Positions 1-6,981 of a stretch of 19,216 nt of DNA are shown piece by piece. Origin of the DNA: Ascidiaceihabitans sp023955215 (GTDB lineage Bacteria; Pseudomonadota; Alphaproteobacteria; Rhodobacterales; Rhodobacteraceae); contig CALSPX010000022.1 of assembly GCA_943788345.1 (NCBI GenBank), positions 1-19,216 of the forward strand, read 5' to 3'. Within the stretch, counting starts at the first letter, position 1, and each line of letters starts with the position of its first letter. The position numbers and the translations under genes were made by a program. Below the pieces are notes generated by a model. That model searched no databases and was not told the origin of the DNA. It saw nothing but the letters and a program-made list of their open reading frames with translations.

Positions 1-252
1 CCCTACGCCACCTATTTTACCGATCCGTCCCTCGGCCACCATGCGTCTTAGTATAGGTGATCCAGCGCCCGCGCGTCGCTCAAAGACGATATGTAGCCCA
101 AGGTGGTCCATGACCTCACAGGGGCCCGTGGCATAGCCCCACGCACACAATGCTTCGTCTAATTCCCAAGGGTTTGTGTGGCGCATCAACAGGTGATCAC
201 AGGTCAGCCAAAACGCGTCTTGAAGCGCATCACCCAAATCATCTGTCACCAC
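1..252 (-). CDS. 3-hydroxyacyl-CoA dehydrogenase C-terminal-domain protein, partial (3' end outside window)
   Basis: An open frame of 84 codons runs from a GTG at 252 (a second GTG follows at 249) to the window edge with no stop. In-frame stops at 273-268 exclude a longer N-terminus, and no ATG is available. Residues 27-53 (NPWELDEALCAWGYATGP, then CEVMDHLGL) resemble the 3HCDH C-terminal domain signature, in which a helix is followed by iD.al...G...GP..l.D..Gl. Residues 68-83 (ILRRMVAEGRIGKIGG) resemble the m...GrlG.K.g stretch that follows. The NAD-binding Rossmann domain that normally precedes this domain is absent, because the gene begins two bases after the boxR stop. By context it could serve 3-hydroxyadipyl-CoA oxidation downstream of BoxC, but without the Rossmann domain that is uncertain. 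The family call is a motif judgement; the function is inferred. Confidence 0.6.
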   Translation of the reverse strand, partial: MVTDDLGDALQDAFWLTCDHLLMRHTNPWELDEALCAWGYATGPCEVMDHLGLHIVFERRAGAGSPILRRMVAEGRIGKIGGVG

Positions 253-254
253 GT

Positions 255-1139
255 TTATGGGCCCGGCTTATCAATGAACCGATGCTTGGCAATCACCGCC
301 AGAACATCGTTGATAGAAGACTGTTCCGGACGGTTAGAGGTGTTCACCTGTGCCAACGCCTGCTCGTACAATGGCGTGCGCGCCTGCAGAAGTGACTTTA
401 ACTGATCCATCGCGGCTGGATTGCCTTCCATCGGGCGCAAGTCACCTTGTTCGCGCACCCGCTGCATGTGTTCTGCGGGGGTCGCGCTGATCCAGATTGT
501 ATGAAAATGGGCGCGCAAATTTGCATAGGTTTCGGTGTCATTCACAAGCCCACCACCAACAGCCATGATGACGCGTGAATGATCTTTGATCACCGAATTC
601 AGCGCCCCGTTTTCCATCGCACGAAATCCGTCTTGGCCGTACAGACCGTGGATTTCAGACATCGGCATACCGACCTGTTCCTCGATCACATTGTTTAGTT
701 CAACATAGGGCAATCGCAGCGCCTTGGCCGTGCCTTTGCCCAGCGTCGATTTACCTGCACCGCGCAAGCCAATCAGACATACGCGTTGCGCACGCTGCGC
801 CGTTTGAATTTGTGGTGCCAGCAGGTTGCGAATTTTACCCTGCACCTCACTGTGTGCCCCTTGATACAATTGTGCGACGCGTTGGGTGTCTTCTGAAAAC
901 GGGGTGCCAGAGACAAGGAAATCTTCAATCCGAAGCTCAAGCGCACTTGCCACCCGTTCCAACAATAGGACTGAGATATTGCCCTCACCCGCTTCTAATT
1001 GGGCAAGGTAGCGTGGTGATACGCCTGACAGCTCAGACAACTCACGGCGCGGCATTCCTGCCTTGCTGCGGGCCGCGCGTACGCGTTCCGCCAACCGCAT
1101 GATCAATTCGGATGGTTCGTGGATTGGTGTAACCTTCAT
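255..1139 (-). CDS. boxR: BoxR, benzoyl-CoA-responsive regulator (XRE HTH + shikimate-kinase-like domain)
   Basis: The 294-residue protein has the BoxR/BzdR two-domain layout. An XRE-type helix-turn-helix spans about residues 15-70 (RRELSELSGVSPRYLAQLE inside it). A linker at about 75-118 leads to a shikimate-kinase-like domain with a Walker A loop GLRGAGKST at 124-132, VGGG at 194-197 and a lid-like LRPM at 234-237. In characterised members the kinase-like domain binds benzoyl-CoA and relieves repression of the box/bzd promoters; repression here is inferred. The gene lies 41 bp downstream of boxA on the same strand, so it is probably cotranscribed with the genes it controls, giving autoregulation. 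The ATG at 1139 is preceded only by a GGTGG stretch, so its ribosome binding site is modest. The next gene starts two bases after the stop, suggesting translational coupling. Confidence 0.93.
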   Translation of the reverse strand: MKVTPIHEPSELIMRLAERVRAARSKAGMPRRELSELSGVSPRYLAQLEAGEGNISVLLLERVASALELRIEDFLVSGTPFSEDTQRVAQLYQGAHSEVQGKIRNLLAPQIQTAQRAQRVCLIGLRGAGKSTLGKGTAKALRLPYVELNNVIEEQVGMPMSEIHGLYGQDGFRAMENGALNSVIKDHSRVIMAVGGGLVNDTETYANLRAHFHTIWISATPAEHMQRVREQGDLRPMEGNPAAMDQLKSLLQARTPLYEQALAQVNTSNRPEQSSINDVLAVIAKHRFIDKPGP

Positions 1140-1180
1140 GGTGCCACCGTAAAACAGAGAGGCAATTCAACCAAATTCAT

Positions 1181-2365
1181 TTAGTATGTTTCCAAGTGAT
1201 AGCGGCCATCTTCACGCATTGTGTCGCGCACCTCGGTCCATTCAAGTCCGGCAGAACGGGCAATGTCTGACAGGGCTTCTTCGACCCCGACTTCCATCGC
1301 TTTTAGACCACAAACGTAGATATAGCCATTTGGGTCTTTCAGCAGGGCGGCAACGCTCTCGGCATCCTCGCGCAGTTTGTCTTGGACGTATTGTTTGGGC
1401 GTATCGTCCTGACGGCTAAAAGCGAACGCCTTTTTCAAAAACGCATCGGGAACTTTTTTGAGTGGACCAAAGTATGGCAGGTCACGCGGGGACCGTGCGC
1501 CAAACACCAATGACAGCGCATCGTTGACTGATGGCATCTCGCGTTGGCGGTGCATCGTCATGCCACGAAACGGGGCAGACCCCGTACCTGTGCAAATCAT
1601 CAAGATGTGCGCAGCTGGATCAGAGGGCAGCAGGAATGTTGCGCCAAATGGACCTGTCAGTTGAACACTGTCACCCTTGTTCAAATCACAGATAAAGTTA
1701 GAGCAGACGCCCCCTTCATCCCGCTTGACCGTAAGGGACAGGTTGTTGAAACCCGCGCGTTCGCCGTCACGTGGACTGGACACTGAATAAAGACGTGGCA
1801 GATGTGGATTGCCATCACCGTCTACGCCCGGTGGGATGATACCCACGCTTTGCCCTTCCAACACAGGAAATGGGAGGCTGCCCAGATCAAGGATGATGTG
1901 ACGTACATCGCTGTCGCTGTCGCCGTTCGTCAGACGATAATTGCCCTGAACCGATGCTATTGCAGGCTTGCCCAAGTTGTACATGTTGATGGTGGGTTTA
2001 GCCGCTGTTGCTGGGGCTTTGGCTTTGCCACCTGCCCCTGCATGGGCTTGGGCAAACAGTTGGGTGATCACGGCGTCTTGGTCGTCGTCACCATCAGTGG
2101 CTGCTACAATGTCTTCTTGGTCTGGCAGTTCTTCCCAACCAAATTGTTCTTCGACGGTGTAGGCCGTATTCACCACCCGCCATTCATCAATCGAACCCGT
2201 TGGGCAGACCGAAATACAGTCCATACACATGTTACAGACGTCTGCGTTGACCACCACGTTGTCATCGTTGTGTACGATTGCCTCAATCGGGCAACTCATT
2301 TCACAGGTGTAACACCTGATACAAATCTCTGGGTCAATAAGGTGCTGTTTAAACGGCTGGTTCAT
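1181..2365 (-). CDS. boxA: BoxA, benzoyl-CoA 2,3-epoxidase reductase subunit
   Basis: This is the NADPH-dependent flavo-iron-sulfur reductase that feeds electrons to BoxB. The 394-residue protein begins with a two-cluster ferredoxin domain: Cys15, 18, 21, 25 and Cys44, 47, 50, 54, each in CxxCxxCxxxC spacing for [4Fe-4S]. An acidic, then Ala/Gly-rich linker (about 85-125) leads to a ferredoxin-NADP reductase module with the FAD motif RLYS (191-194), the nucleotide-binding GTGSAPFRG (260-268) and CGLKAME (352-358), ending in an aromatic residue (Tyr394). The ATG at 2365 follows AAAGGA with about 6 bp spacing. The gene lies 60 bp downstream of boxB, and a GC-rich hairpin sits just upstream of its ribosome binding site. 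The protein is cytoplasmic. Length and order match the usual boxB-boxA arrangement. Confidence 0.95.
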   Translation of the reverse strand: MNQPFKQHLIDPEICIRCYTCEMSCPIEAIVHNDDNVVVNADVCNMCMDCISVCPTGSIDEWRVVNTAYTVEEQFGWEELPDQEDIVAATDGDDDQDAVITQLFAQAHAGAGGKAKAPATAAKPTINMYNLGKPAIASVQGNYRLTNGDSDSDVRHIILDLGSLPFPVLEGQSVGIIPPGVDGDGNPHLPRLYSVSSPRDGERAGFNNLSLTVKRDEGGVCSNFICDLNKGDSVQLTGPFGATFLLPSDPAAHILMICTGTGSAPFRGMTMHRQREMPSVNDALSLVFGARSPRDLPYFGPLKKVPDAFLKKAFAFSRQDDTPKQYVQDKLREDAESVAALLKDPNGYIYVCGLKAMEVGVEEALSDIARSAGLEWTEVRDTMREDGRYHLETY

Positions 2366-2378
2366 ATGCGATCCTTTG

Positions 2379-2397
2379 GCGGGGCACTGGGCCCCGC
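2379..2397 (-). repeat. Intercistronic GC hairpin between boxB and boxA
   Basis: A perfect 7-bp inverted repeat (GCGGGGC at 2379-2385, GCCCCGC at 2391-2397) encloses a 5-base loop. On the transcribed strand it ends about 13 bases before the boxA start, next to the Shine-Dalgarno AAAGGA, and no T-run follows. It is therefore not a typical terminator. It could act as an mRNA stabiliser or processing signal, or tune BoxA translation relative to BoxB. The role is inferred. Confidence 0.4.
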
Positions 2398-2425
2398 TTT
2401 GGTACTTGATTTGGATGGTGAAGCG

Positions 2426-3874
2426 TTACGCCATGTGCAATTTGACGTACTCAAAATCACCCGGTTTGTTGTCGATCCCGACCTTTGGTGGTGCGATCCA
2501 CGTGGCGTATTTGCCCGGCTCATAGCACGGCTTCATCAAGGACTGGATGAAGGCACCGTCTTCTTTTGTCGGTAGCCATTCGTCCTGACGTTTCGACCAT
2601 TCTTCAGCCGAAACAATTGCGCCATCTGGGTCGACTGCAACGGATGAGAACACACCGATCTGACGGTGGAACCCTTCGTGAGGCATTTTGAATTCAAACT
2701 GAACGCCCGATTTTGTGATCAGTTTATTCCAACGCCCAACACCACCCGATGCATCACGCACATAGTCGTCGCGCAAACGCATGTTGATCGCGGTCAGGGC
2801 TGGCACGTCCTCAGTCAGGATTTTACCGTCTTTGATAGAGGTCACCGGATAGGTGTCATTTTGCAGCTTGTGATCATCATCAATGCGCTGCTCCATGTAG
2901 CGCCCTTTGATGCCGTAGTTGAATGCGTTAGCCGCATTCGTCGACACCTCTTGACCAAACAGATCAAGGGAAAGGGTATAGTGCAGGTTCAATTTCTTCT
3001 GGATCGTTGGCAGGTCGATGACGCCAAGATCACGGATTTTCGCGATATCATATGGATCAGTGATCCCCGCCTTGTTCATCGCATCCAAGGTTGCTTGGAT
3101 CGTGCGACCAACACCCGTTTCGCCCACGAACATGTGGTGGGCTTCTTCGGTCAGCATAAAGCGCACGGTGCGCGATAGCGGATCAAAGCCGGACTGCGCC
3201 AATGATTCCAGCTGCATTTTTCCGTCACGGTCGGTGAAGTATGTGAACATGAAGAAGGACAACCAATCTGGCGTTTCCTCGTTAAACGCGCCCAACATAC
3301 GTGGGGAGTCATCAGACCCTGATGAACGCACCAACATGTCATCCGCTTCTTCACGGCCATCTTTGCCGAAATACTTTTGCAGCAGATACACCATCGCCCA
3401 AAGGTGACGGCCTTCTTCCACGTTCACCTGAAACAGATTACGCATGTCATAAAGGGACGGCGCAGTCAGACCAAGGAAACGTTGTTGTTCAACTGATCCC
3501 GGTTCTGTGTCGCCTTGGATCACGATCAAACGTTTGAGCATGTTGCGGTATTCGCCTGGCACCTCCTGCCACGCAGGTTCGCCCAAGTGTTCGCCCATTG
3601 GAATGGTGCGCCCCTCAACCGCGGGGGCCAGCAAGATACCCCAACGATAGTCAGGCATTTTGACGTAGTCGAATTTGGCCCAGCCCTTGGGATCAACTGA
3701 AACCGCAGTGCGCAAATAGACCATGCTGTCTTGGAAATTTTGCGGGATCAGATCGTTCCACCAGTTGATATAACCGGGGTGCCATTTCTCAAGCGCCTTA
3801 AGCACTTTCTTGTCACTGCTTAGGCCCACGTTGTTAGGGATTTGGCTGTCGTAGCTTACGTTGATCAAGTCCAT
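2426..3874 (-). CDS. boxB: BoxB, benzoyl-CoA 2,3-epoxidase di-iron oxygenase subunit
   Basis: BoxB converts benzoyl-CoA plus O2 to 2,3-epoxybenzoyl-CoA with electrons from BoxA. Two ExxH pairs typical of carboxylate-bridged di-iron enzymes are visible, EGRH at residues 154-157 and EAHH at 244-247. A candidate first-helix ligand is Glu124 (GDTEPG), and there is an Asp-rich TDRDGK at 214-219. The N-terminal stretch IPNNV and the block YLRTAVSVDPKGWAKF are BoxB hallmarks from memory of the family. Two ATGs lie in frame at 3880 and 3874. The AGGAG (3885-3881) directly abuts the first with no spacing but lies 6 bases from the second, so 3874 (482 residues) is preferred. The protein is cytoplasmic. 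It lies between boxC and boxA in one operon. Confidence 0.96.
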   Translation of the reverse strand: MDLINVSYDSQIPNNVGLSSDKKVLKALEKWHPGYINWWNDLIPQNFQDSMVYLRTAVSVDPKGWAKFDYVKMPDYRWGILLAPAVEGRTIPMGEHLGEPAWQEVPGEYRNMLKRLIVIQGDTEPGSVEQQRFLGLTAPSLYDMRNLFQVNVEEGRHLWAMVYLLQKYFGKDGREEADDMLVRSSGSDDSPRMLGAFNEETPDWLSFFMFTYFTDRDGKMQLESLAQSGFDPLSRTVRFMLTEEAHHMFVGETGVGRTIQATLDAMNKAGITDPYDIAKIRDLGVIDLPTIQKKLNLHYTLSLDLFGQEVSTNAANAFNYGIKGRYMEQRIDDDHKLQNDTYPVTSIKDGKILTEDVPALTAINMRLRDDYVRDASGGVGRWNKLITKSGVQFEFKMPHEGFHRQIGVFSSVAVDPDGAIVSAEEWSKRQDEWLPTKEDGAFIQSLMKPCYEPGKYATWIAPPKVGIDNKPGDFEYVKLHMA

Positions 3875-3889
3875 CTTCATCTCCTAAAA

Positions 3890-3942
3890 GGCCATTTGGT
3901 TTCCCATGGCCGAAACATTTCACTGCACGGGGGCGTTGCCCC
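3890..3942 (-). repeat. Two small hairpins between boxC and boxB
   Basis: The boxC-boxB gap contains a GGGGC/GCCCC stem (3930-3934 with 3938-3942, 3-base loop). Next to the boxB ribosome binding site it also contains a GGCCAT/ATGGCC stem (3890-3895 with 3906-3911, 10-base loop). Neither is followed by a T-run on the transcribed strand. The layout resembles the boxB-boxA gap and suggests mRNA processing or stability elements. This is weak evidence from base pairing alone. Confidence 0.3.
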
Positions 3943-3955
3943 ACGCGATCAAAAA

Positions 3956-5614
3956 TTAAACACGTTCCATATTGTATTTGCCGCGCACACCCGTGCCGTA
4001 GCGCTGCAATGCACCTTCTTCGCCAACCGCGTTCGGGCGCTGAAAGATCCAGTTTTGCCATGCAGTCAGACGCCCAAAGATGCGTGTTTCCATTGTCTCG
4101 GGCCCCGCAAAGCGCAGGTTGGCTTCCATGCCCGTCATCGCATCGGGGCTAAAGCTGGCGCGCTCTTCCATGAACAGGCGCACTTCGTCTTCCCAATCGA
4201 TGTCATCATAAGCGTAAGTGACAAGACCCAACTCTTCGGCATCCCCTGCCTCAAGGGCTTCACCAATCCGCGTGTGCGCAGTGTCGACATCCTCTGGCGT
4301 GCCAAGGAACCGGGTTTGCAAACGGGTCAGATCATTGCCCATTGGATAAGTGCCAAAGTTACCCGCACTTAACGTCAAACTTGCCATCGGGCGATTGTCG
4401 CCATCAAATTCCTCAAGCATCATATAGCTGCGATCGACGGACCACAGCAGTTCAGCCAATGGACCGGCAAAACAGCTGCCATGCTCAACGGTGGCGACCA
4501 AGCTGCGCGATGTCATGTCGACGCGTTTCAAAACGCGCTTCCAATATTTCAGCACCTCATTGGACAACCAGTGATCTGGATTATTCAGCATCAAGGCCTC
4601 ATGCGCGATCACCAATTCAGGGTCGCCTTGGGTTTGAAACTCCATCAAACCCAATTCCATCTCGTTCAAACGAAGGTGCAAGATCGCGTCATCCAATTCA
4701 CGCGCACAGCGCAGCATCCATGACTGGTCGCCCATCGCCTCAAACGCAGCCATATCGGCAGGGGCCGCATCTGTTGGCCCTTTGATCAAGATTGTGGAAC
4801 GACGGCCCGCGCGATCCAACGTAACTTCAACCGTGGAATAGATTACGGCGTCTTCTGAAATTTCGCGGGTCAATGGCGTTAGGTTGATCCCTTTGGCCAC
4901 ATCAGCTTTGGCTGAATTTGCTGCCATCTCTTGGGCACGTGCAACAACCGCTTCGTCGAATTTGGAGTTTGGAATAACCTCATCCACCAAACGCCACGTG
5001 AGCGCGCGTTTGCCTTTAACGCCCTCCTCAACAGAGCAGAACACATCGGCCAAATCACGGCGCACTTTGCGTTTGTCCGTAACACGCGTCAGGCCCCCTG
5101 TTCCCGGAAGAACCGCCAACAATGGCACCTCAGGCAAAGACACCGATGACGCACTGTCGTCTGTCAGCATGATGTGATTGCACGCCAACGCCAGTTCATA
5201 TCCCCCACCTGCACAGGCCCCTTTGACTGCACAGATATAGTTCTGCGCACTGTCGGCCAATGCCGCCTCATAGGTGTTGCGTGTCTCGTTCGTGAATTTA
5301 CAAAAATTCACTTTGTGGCTGTGCGCCGCGCCGCCCAGCATCCGAATATTTGCGCCAGCGCAGAACACCTTGTCCTTGGCTGATTGCATCACCACGACTT
5401 TGACTTCGGGGTGTTCAAAGCGCATCCGCTGCACCACGTCCGCCAATTCGATATCAACGCCAAGGTCATATGAATTCAGTTTCAGCTGATAGCCATCGAA
5501 CAAACCACCATCTTCATCGACGTCCATGAACAGATTGGCGACCGCGCCGTCATATTCGACCTTCCAGTGTTTGTATTGGGAGGGATCCGTTTGAAAATTG
5601 ATAATCTTAGTCAT
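3956..5614 (-). CDS. boxC: BoxC, 2,3-epoxybenzoyl-CoA dihydrolase
   Basis: BoxC is a crotonase-fold enzyme. It hydrolyses the ring of 2,3-epoxybenzoyl-CoA without oxygen, giving 3,4-dehydroadipyl-CoA semialdehyde and formate. The N-terminal enoyl-CoA-hydratase-like half shows oxyanion-hole elements CAGANIRMLGG (85-95) and GACAGGGYELALAC (132-145), then PEVPLLAVLPGTGGLTR (161-177). The C-terminal half is BoxC-specific and ends in RGKYNMERV. Total length is 552 residues, normal for the family. A longer frame starts at 5653, but the ATG at 5614 has an ideal AAGGAG 6 bases upstream and gives the natural N-terminus MTKIINFQTDPSQYKHW. The gene is first in the boxC-boxB-boxA-boxR run, with a 127-bp upstream gap that may hold its own promoter and operator. 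The enzyme is cytoplasmic. Confidence 0.95.
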   Translation of the reverse strand: MTKIINFQTDPSQYKHWKVEYDGAVANLFMDVDEDGGLFDGYQLKLNSYDLGVDIELADVVQRMRFEHPEVKVVVMQSAKDKVFCAGANIRMLGGAAHSHKVNFCKFTNETRNTYEAALADSAQNYICAVKGACAGGGYELALACNHIMLTDDSASSVSLPEVPLLAVLPGTGGLTRVTDKRKVRRDLADVFCSVEEGVKGKRALTWRLVDEVIPNSKFDEAVVARAQEMAANSAKADVAKGINLTPLTREISEDAVIYSTVEVTLDRAGRRSTILIKGPTDAAPADMAAFEAMGDQSWMLRCARELDDAILHLRLNEMELGLMEFQTQGDPELVIAHEALMLNNPDHWLSNEVLKYWKRVLKRVDMTSRSLVATVEHGSCFAGPLAELLWSVDRSYMMLEEFDGDNRPMASLTLSAGNFGTYPMGNDLTRLQTRFLGTPEDVDTAHTRIGEALEAGDAEELGLVTYAYDDIDWEDEVRLFMEERASFSPDAMTGMEANLRFAGPETMETRIFGRLTAWQNWIFQRPNAVGEEGALQRYGTGVRGKYNMERV

Positions 5615-5696
5615 GTCATTCTCCTTCAACGGCGCGCGGCGGTGGCCCGTCAATTTAGAATGATAGTACGCAAAAGCATTCAGATCGGGAGAGTGA

Positions 5697-5714
5697 TATG
5701 CATCATGATGCGTA
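5697..5714. promoter_or_regulatory. Palindrome upstream of boxC (candidate operator)
   Basis: A perfect 12-bp palindrome GCATCATGATGC (5700-5711) extends to 18 bp with one mismatched pair (TATGCATCATGATGCGTA). It lies about 85-100 bp upstream of the boxC start and includes a TGCA. A possible -35 TTGATC (5724-5719, minus strand) stands just upstream, so the palindrome would fall within a promoter spacer. BzdR, the relative of BoxR, is known to bind operators built on TGCA repeats; binding here is inferred. Confidence 0.4.
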
Positions 5715-5728
5715 AATTGATCAAAAAG

Positions 5729-5741
5729 TGCAATTTAGTGC
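5729..5741. promoter_or_regulatory. Candidate BoxR operator upstream of boxC
   Basis: TGCAATTTAGTGC lies just beyond the stop of the DUF309 gene, about 115 bp upstream of boxC. It matches the bclA upstream palindrome TGCAGTTTACTGCA at 11 of 14 positions when one further base is included, sharing TGCA-n-TTTA-n-TGC. A second copy of the inner 8-mer CAATTTAG occurs at 5651-5658. Its conservation in front of another box-pathway transcription unit is the main evidence. Confidence 0.5.
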
Positions 5742-6164
5742 CTATTCGGACTGAATACGCAGCTCACTTGTCCAGCGCGTTACGTCCTCAACAGGAATTC
5801 CCAGAATCGAACCGCTGTGAGATCGCAGCAATTCATCAACGATATCGCACAGCCGAAGAGTTGCTTTGGGACGGTTCATTTTGACCTTAAGGCGTGCATT
5901 GGCCAATTGAATGATCGCTTGGGTCATGTCGCGCTCAGCTGATGGGTCAGGTAGCGACAACCACACCGCTTCCAGAACCTCATGACATTCCCAGAAATAA
6001 CCCGCGTGCAGATAGGCCAATCCAATCTGCCATGCCTGTGTGTCTTGAACCGCGACATCAGGCATGACGCTGGATTTGATGTGATCAAACCAATCCTCAG
6101 GATGGCGTGCATTTTGTCCCGGCACATAGGCGTGGCTGGGGCGAAGGGCGTCAGGCAGACTCAA
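5742..6164 (-). CDS. DUF309 domain protein of unknown function
   Basis: Residues 46-100 carry the DUF309 signature: a helix, then GYFWECHEVLEAVW (55-68) with the His-Glu pair, then a helix AIIQLANARLKVKMN. The biochemical role of DUF309 is not known to me. The longest frame starts at 6272, deep inside the upstream hydrolase. The best start is TTG at 6164, which follows AGAGG by 6 bases and overlaps the hydrolase stop by 14 bp, giving 140 residues beginning with (M)SLPDALRPSHAY. No ATG is available near that point. The overlap indicates translational coupling to the hydrolase. No signal peptide or membrane segment is seen. Its position inside the benzoate operon suggests a role linked to CoA-thioester metabolism, which is inference only. 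Confidence 0.75.
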   Translation of the reverse strand: MSLPDALRPSHAYVPGQNARHPEDWFDHIKSSVMPDVAVQDTQAWQIGLAYLHAGYFWECHEVLEAVWLSLPDPSAERDMTQAIIQLANARLKVKMNRPKATLRLCDIVDELLRSHSGSILGIPVEDVTRWTSELRIQSE

Positions 6165-6981
6165 GCAAAACCTCTGCCTGTTCCAAACGGACCAGCGTTG
6201 CGCAGAATTCAGCGATCGCCGCTGTTGTTTGGTCCGGTTGCTCAAGATAGGGCGCGTGGCCACACCCCTCAAGGATCAGCGTCTCGAGAGGTGAATAGAT
6301 GCGTTCATCAATCTCTGAAATTTGGGCCATAGTGCCATAAGGATCGCTTGACCCTTGAATGGCCAGCACAGGAATGCGCCAGTGGTCGATGGTATCTGCG
6401 ACCGTCCATTTGGCGAAATCAGGATGGGTCCAGCTGTCGTACCAACCGTGGAATGCGACGTCAGGATCATCGTGATATTTTGACAGTTTCGATTTCAAAT
6501 CACCGTTTTGATACTGTGCCAAGGTCTCTTTGATGGTCGCGATACCTGATGCTTCGGCGAAGAAATGTGGGGCCATCAGGACCAAGCCACGCACGCGTTG
6601 ATCCGAAACACTGCCCGCATAGATCGCCGCAATCGTTGCGCCATCACTGTGCCCTAACAGGATGGCCTGAGTGACGCCCAGTTCTGTCATCACGCCCCCA
6701 AGGACATCTGTTGCCTCATCCGTCATGTAATCCAGCGAACGGGGCAACTTAACCGTTGAAGACCGCCCATAGCCTGCACGTGAATATGCCACGACGCCAA
6801 GGCCTGTTTGATCGGCAAGCTGCTGTGGGAAATCGCGCCACAGTTCCGTGCAGCCCAATCCTTCGTGCAGCAAAACGAGTGTTGGCGCATCGCTGGGCGC
6901 AGAGCCAAAACAAGCGTATTCAAGCGTCGCATCCCCGACATTCAGTGTTTGCGCTGGTGTGTTATTCCATGCTGCGGTCAT
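6151..6981 (-). CDS. Alpha/beta-fold hydrolase in the benzoate operon
   Basis: The 276-residue protein has a complete alpha/beta hydrolase triad: nucleophile Ser112 in GHSDG (110-114), acid Asp213 in GSSDPYG, and His242 in GCGHAP. The oxyanion region is HEGLG (39-43). There is no signal peptide, so it is cytoplasmic. The ATG overlaps the bclA stop as ATGA, showing tight coupling to benzoate-CoA ligase. In this setting it may be a thioesterase that rescues trapped CoA thioesters, or an enol-lactone or ester hydrolase supplying benzoate. The sequence does not decide between these. The MhpC/PcaD-like fold is common to many aromatic pathways, so a specific name is not justified. Confidence 0.82.
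   Translation of the reverse strand: MTAAWNNTPAQTLNVGDATLEYACFGSAPSDAPTLVLLHEGLGCTELWRDFPQQLADQTGLGVVAYSRAGYGRSSTVKLPRSLDYMTDEATDVLGGVMTELGVTQAILLGHSDGATIAAIYAGSVSDQRVRGLVLMAPHFFAEASGIATIKETLAQYQNGDLKSKLSKYHDDPDVAFHGWYDSWTHPDFAKWTVADTIDHWRIPVLAIQGSSDPYGTMAQISEIDERIYSPLETLILEGCGHAPYLEQPDQTTAAIAEFCATLVRLEQAEVLLESA

Noticed and set aside
98..112. Near-repeat AAGGTGGTCCA at about 98-112 and again near 17859-17871
   Set aside because: Both encode a DHLG tetrapeptide in unrelated proteins; a short coding coincidence, not a dispersed repeat.
1..250. Plus-strand frames of 75 and 81 codons at the left edge
   Set aside because: They oppose the better-supported minus-strand 3HCDH-like frame and the boxR 3' end, and have no domain signal.
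1802..2575. 257-codon plus-strand open frame opposite boxA and the end of boxB
   Set aside because: It is antisense to clearly recognisable boxA and boxB, spans their intergenic gap and shows no family resemblance, so it is a shadow frame.
3842..4372. 176-codon plus-strand open frame opposite boxC
   Set aside because: Antisense shadow of boxC and the boxC-boxB gap without recognisable features.
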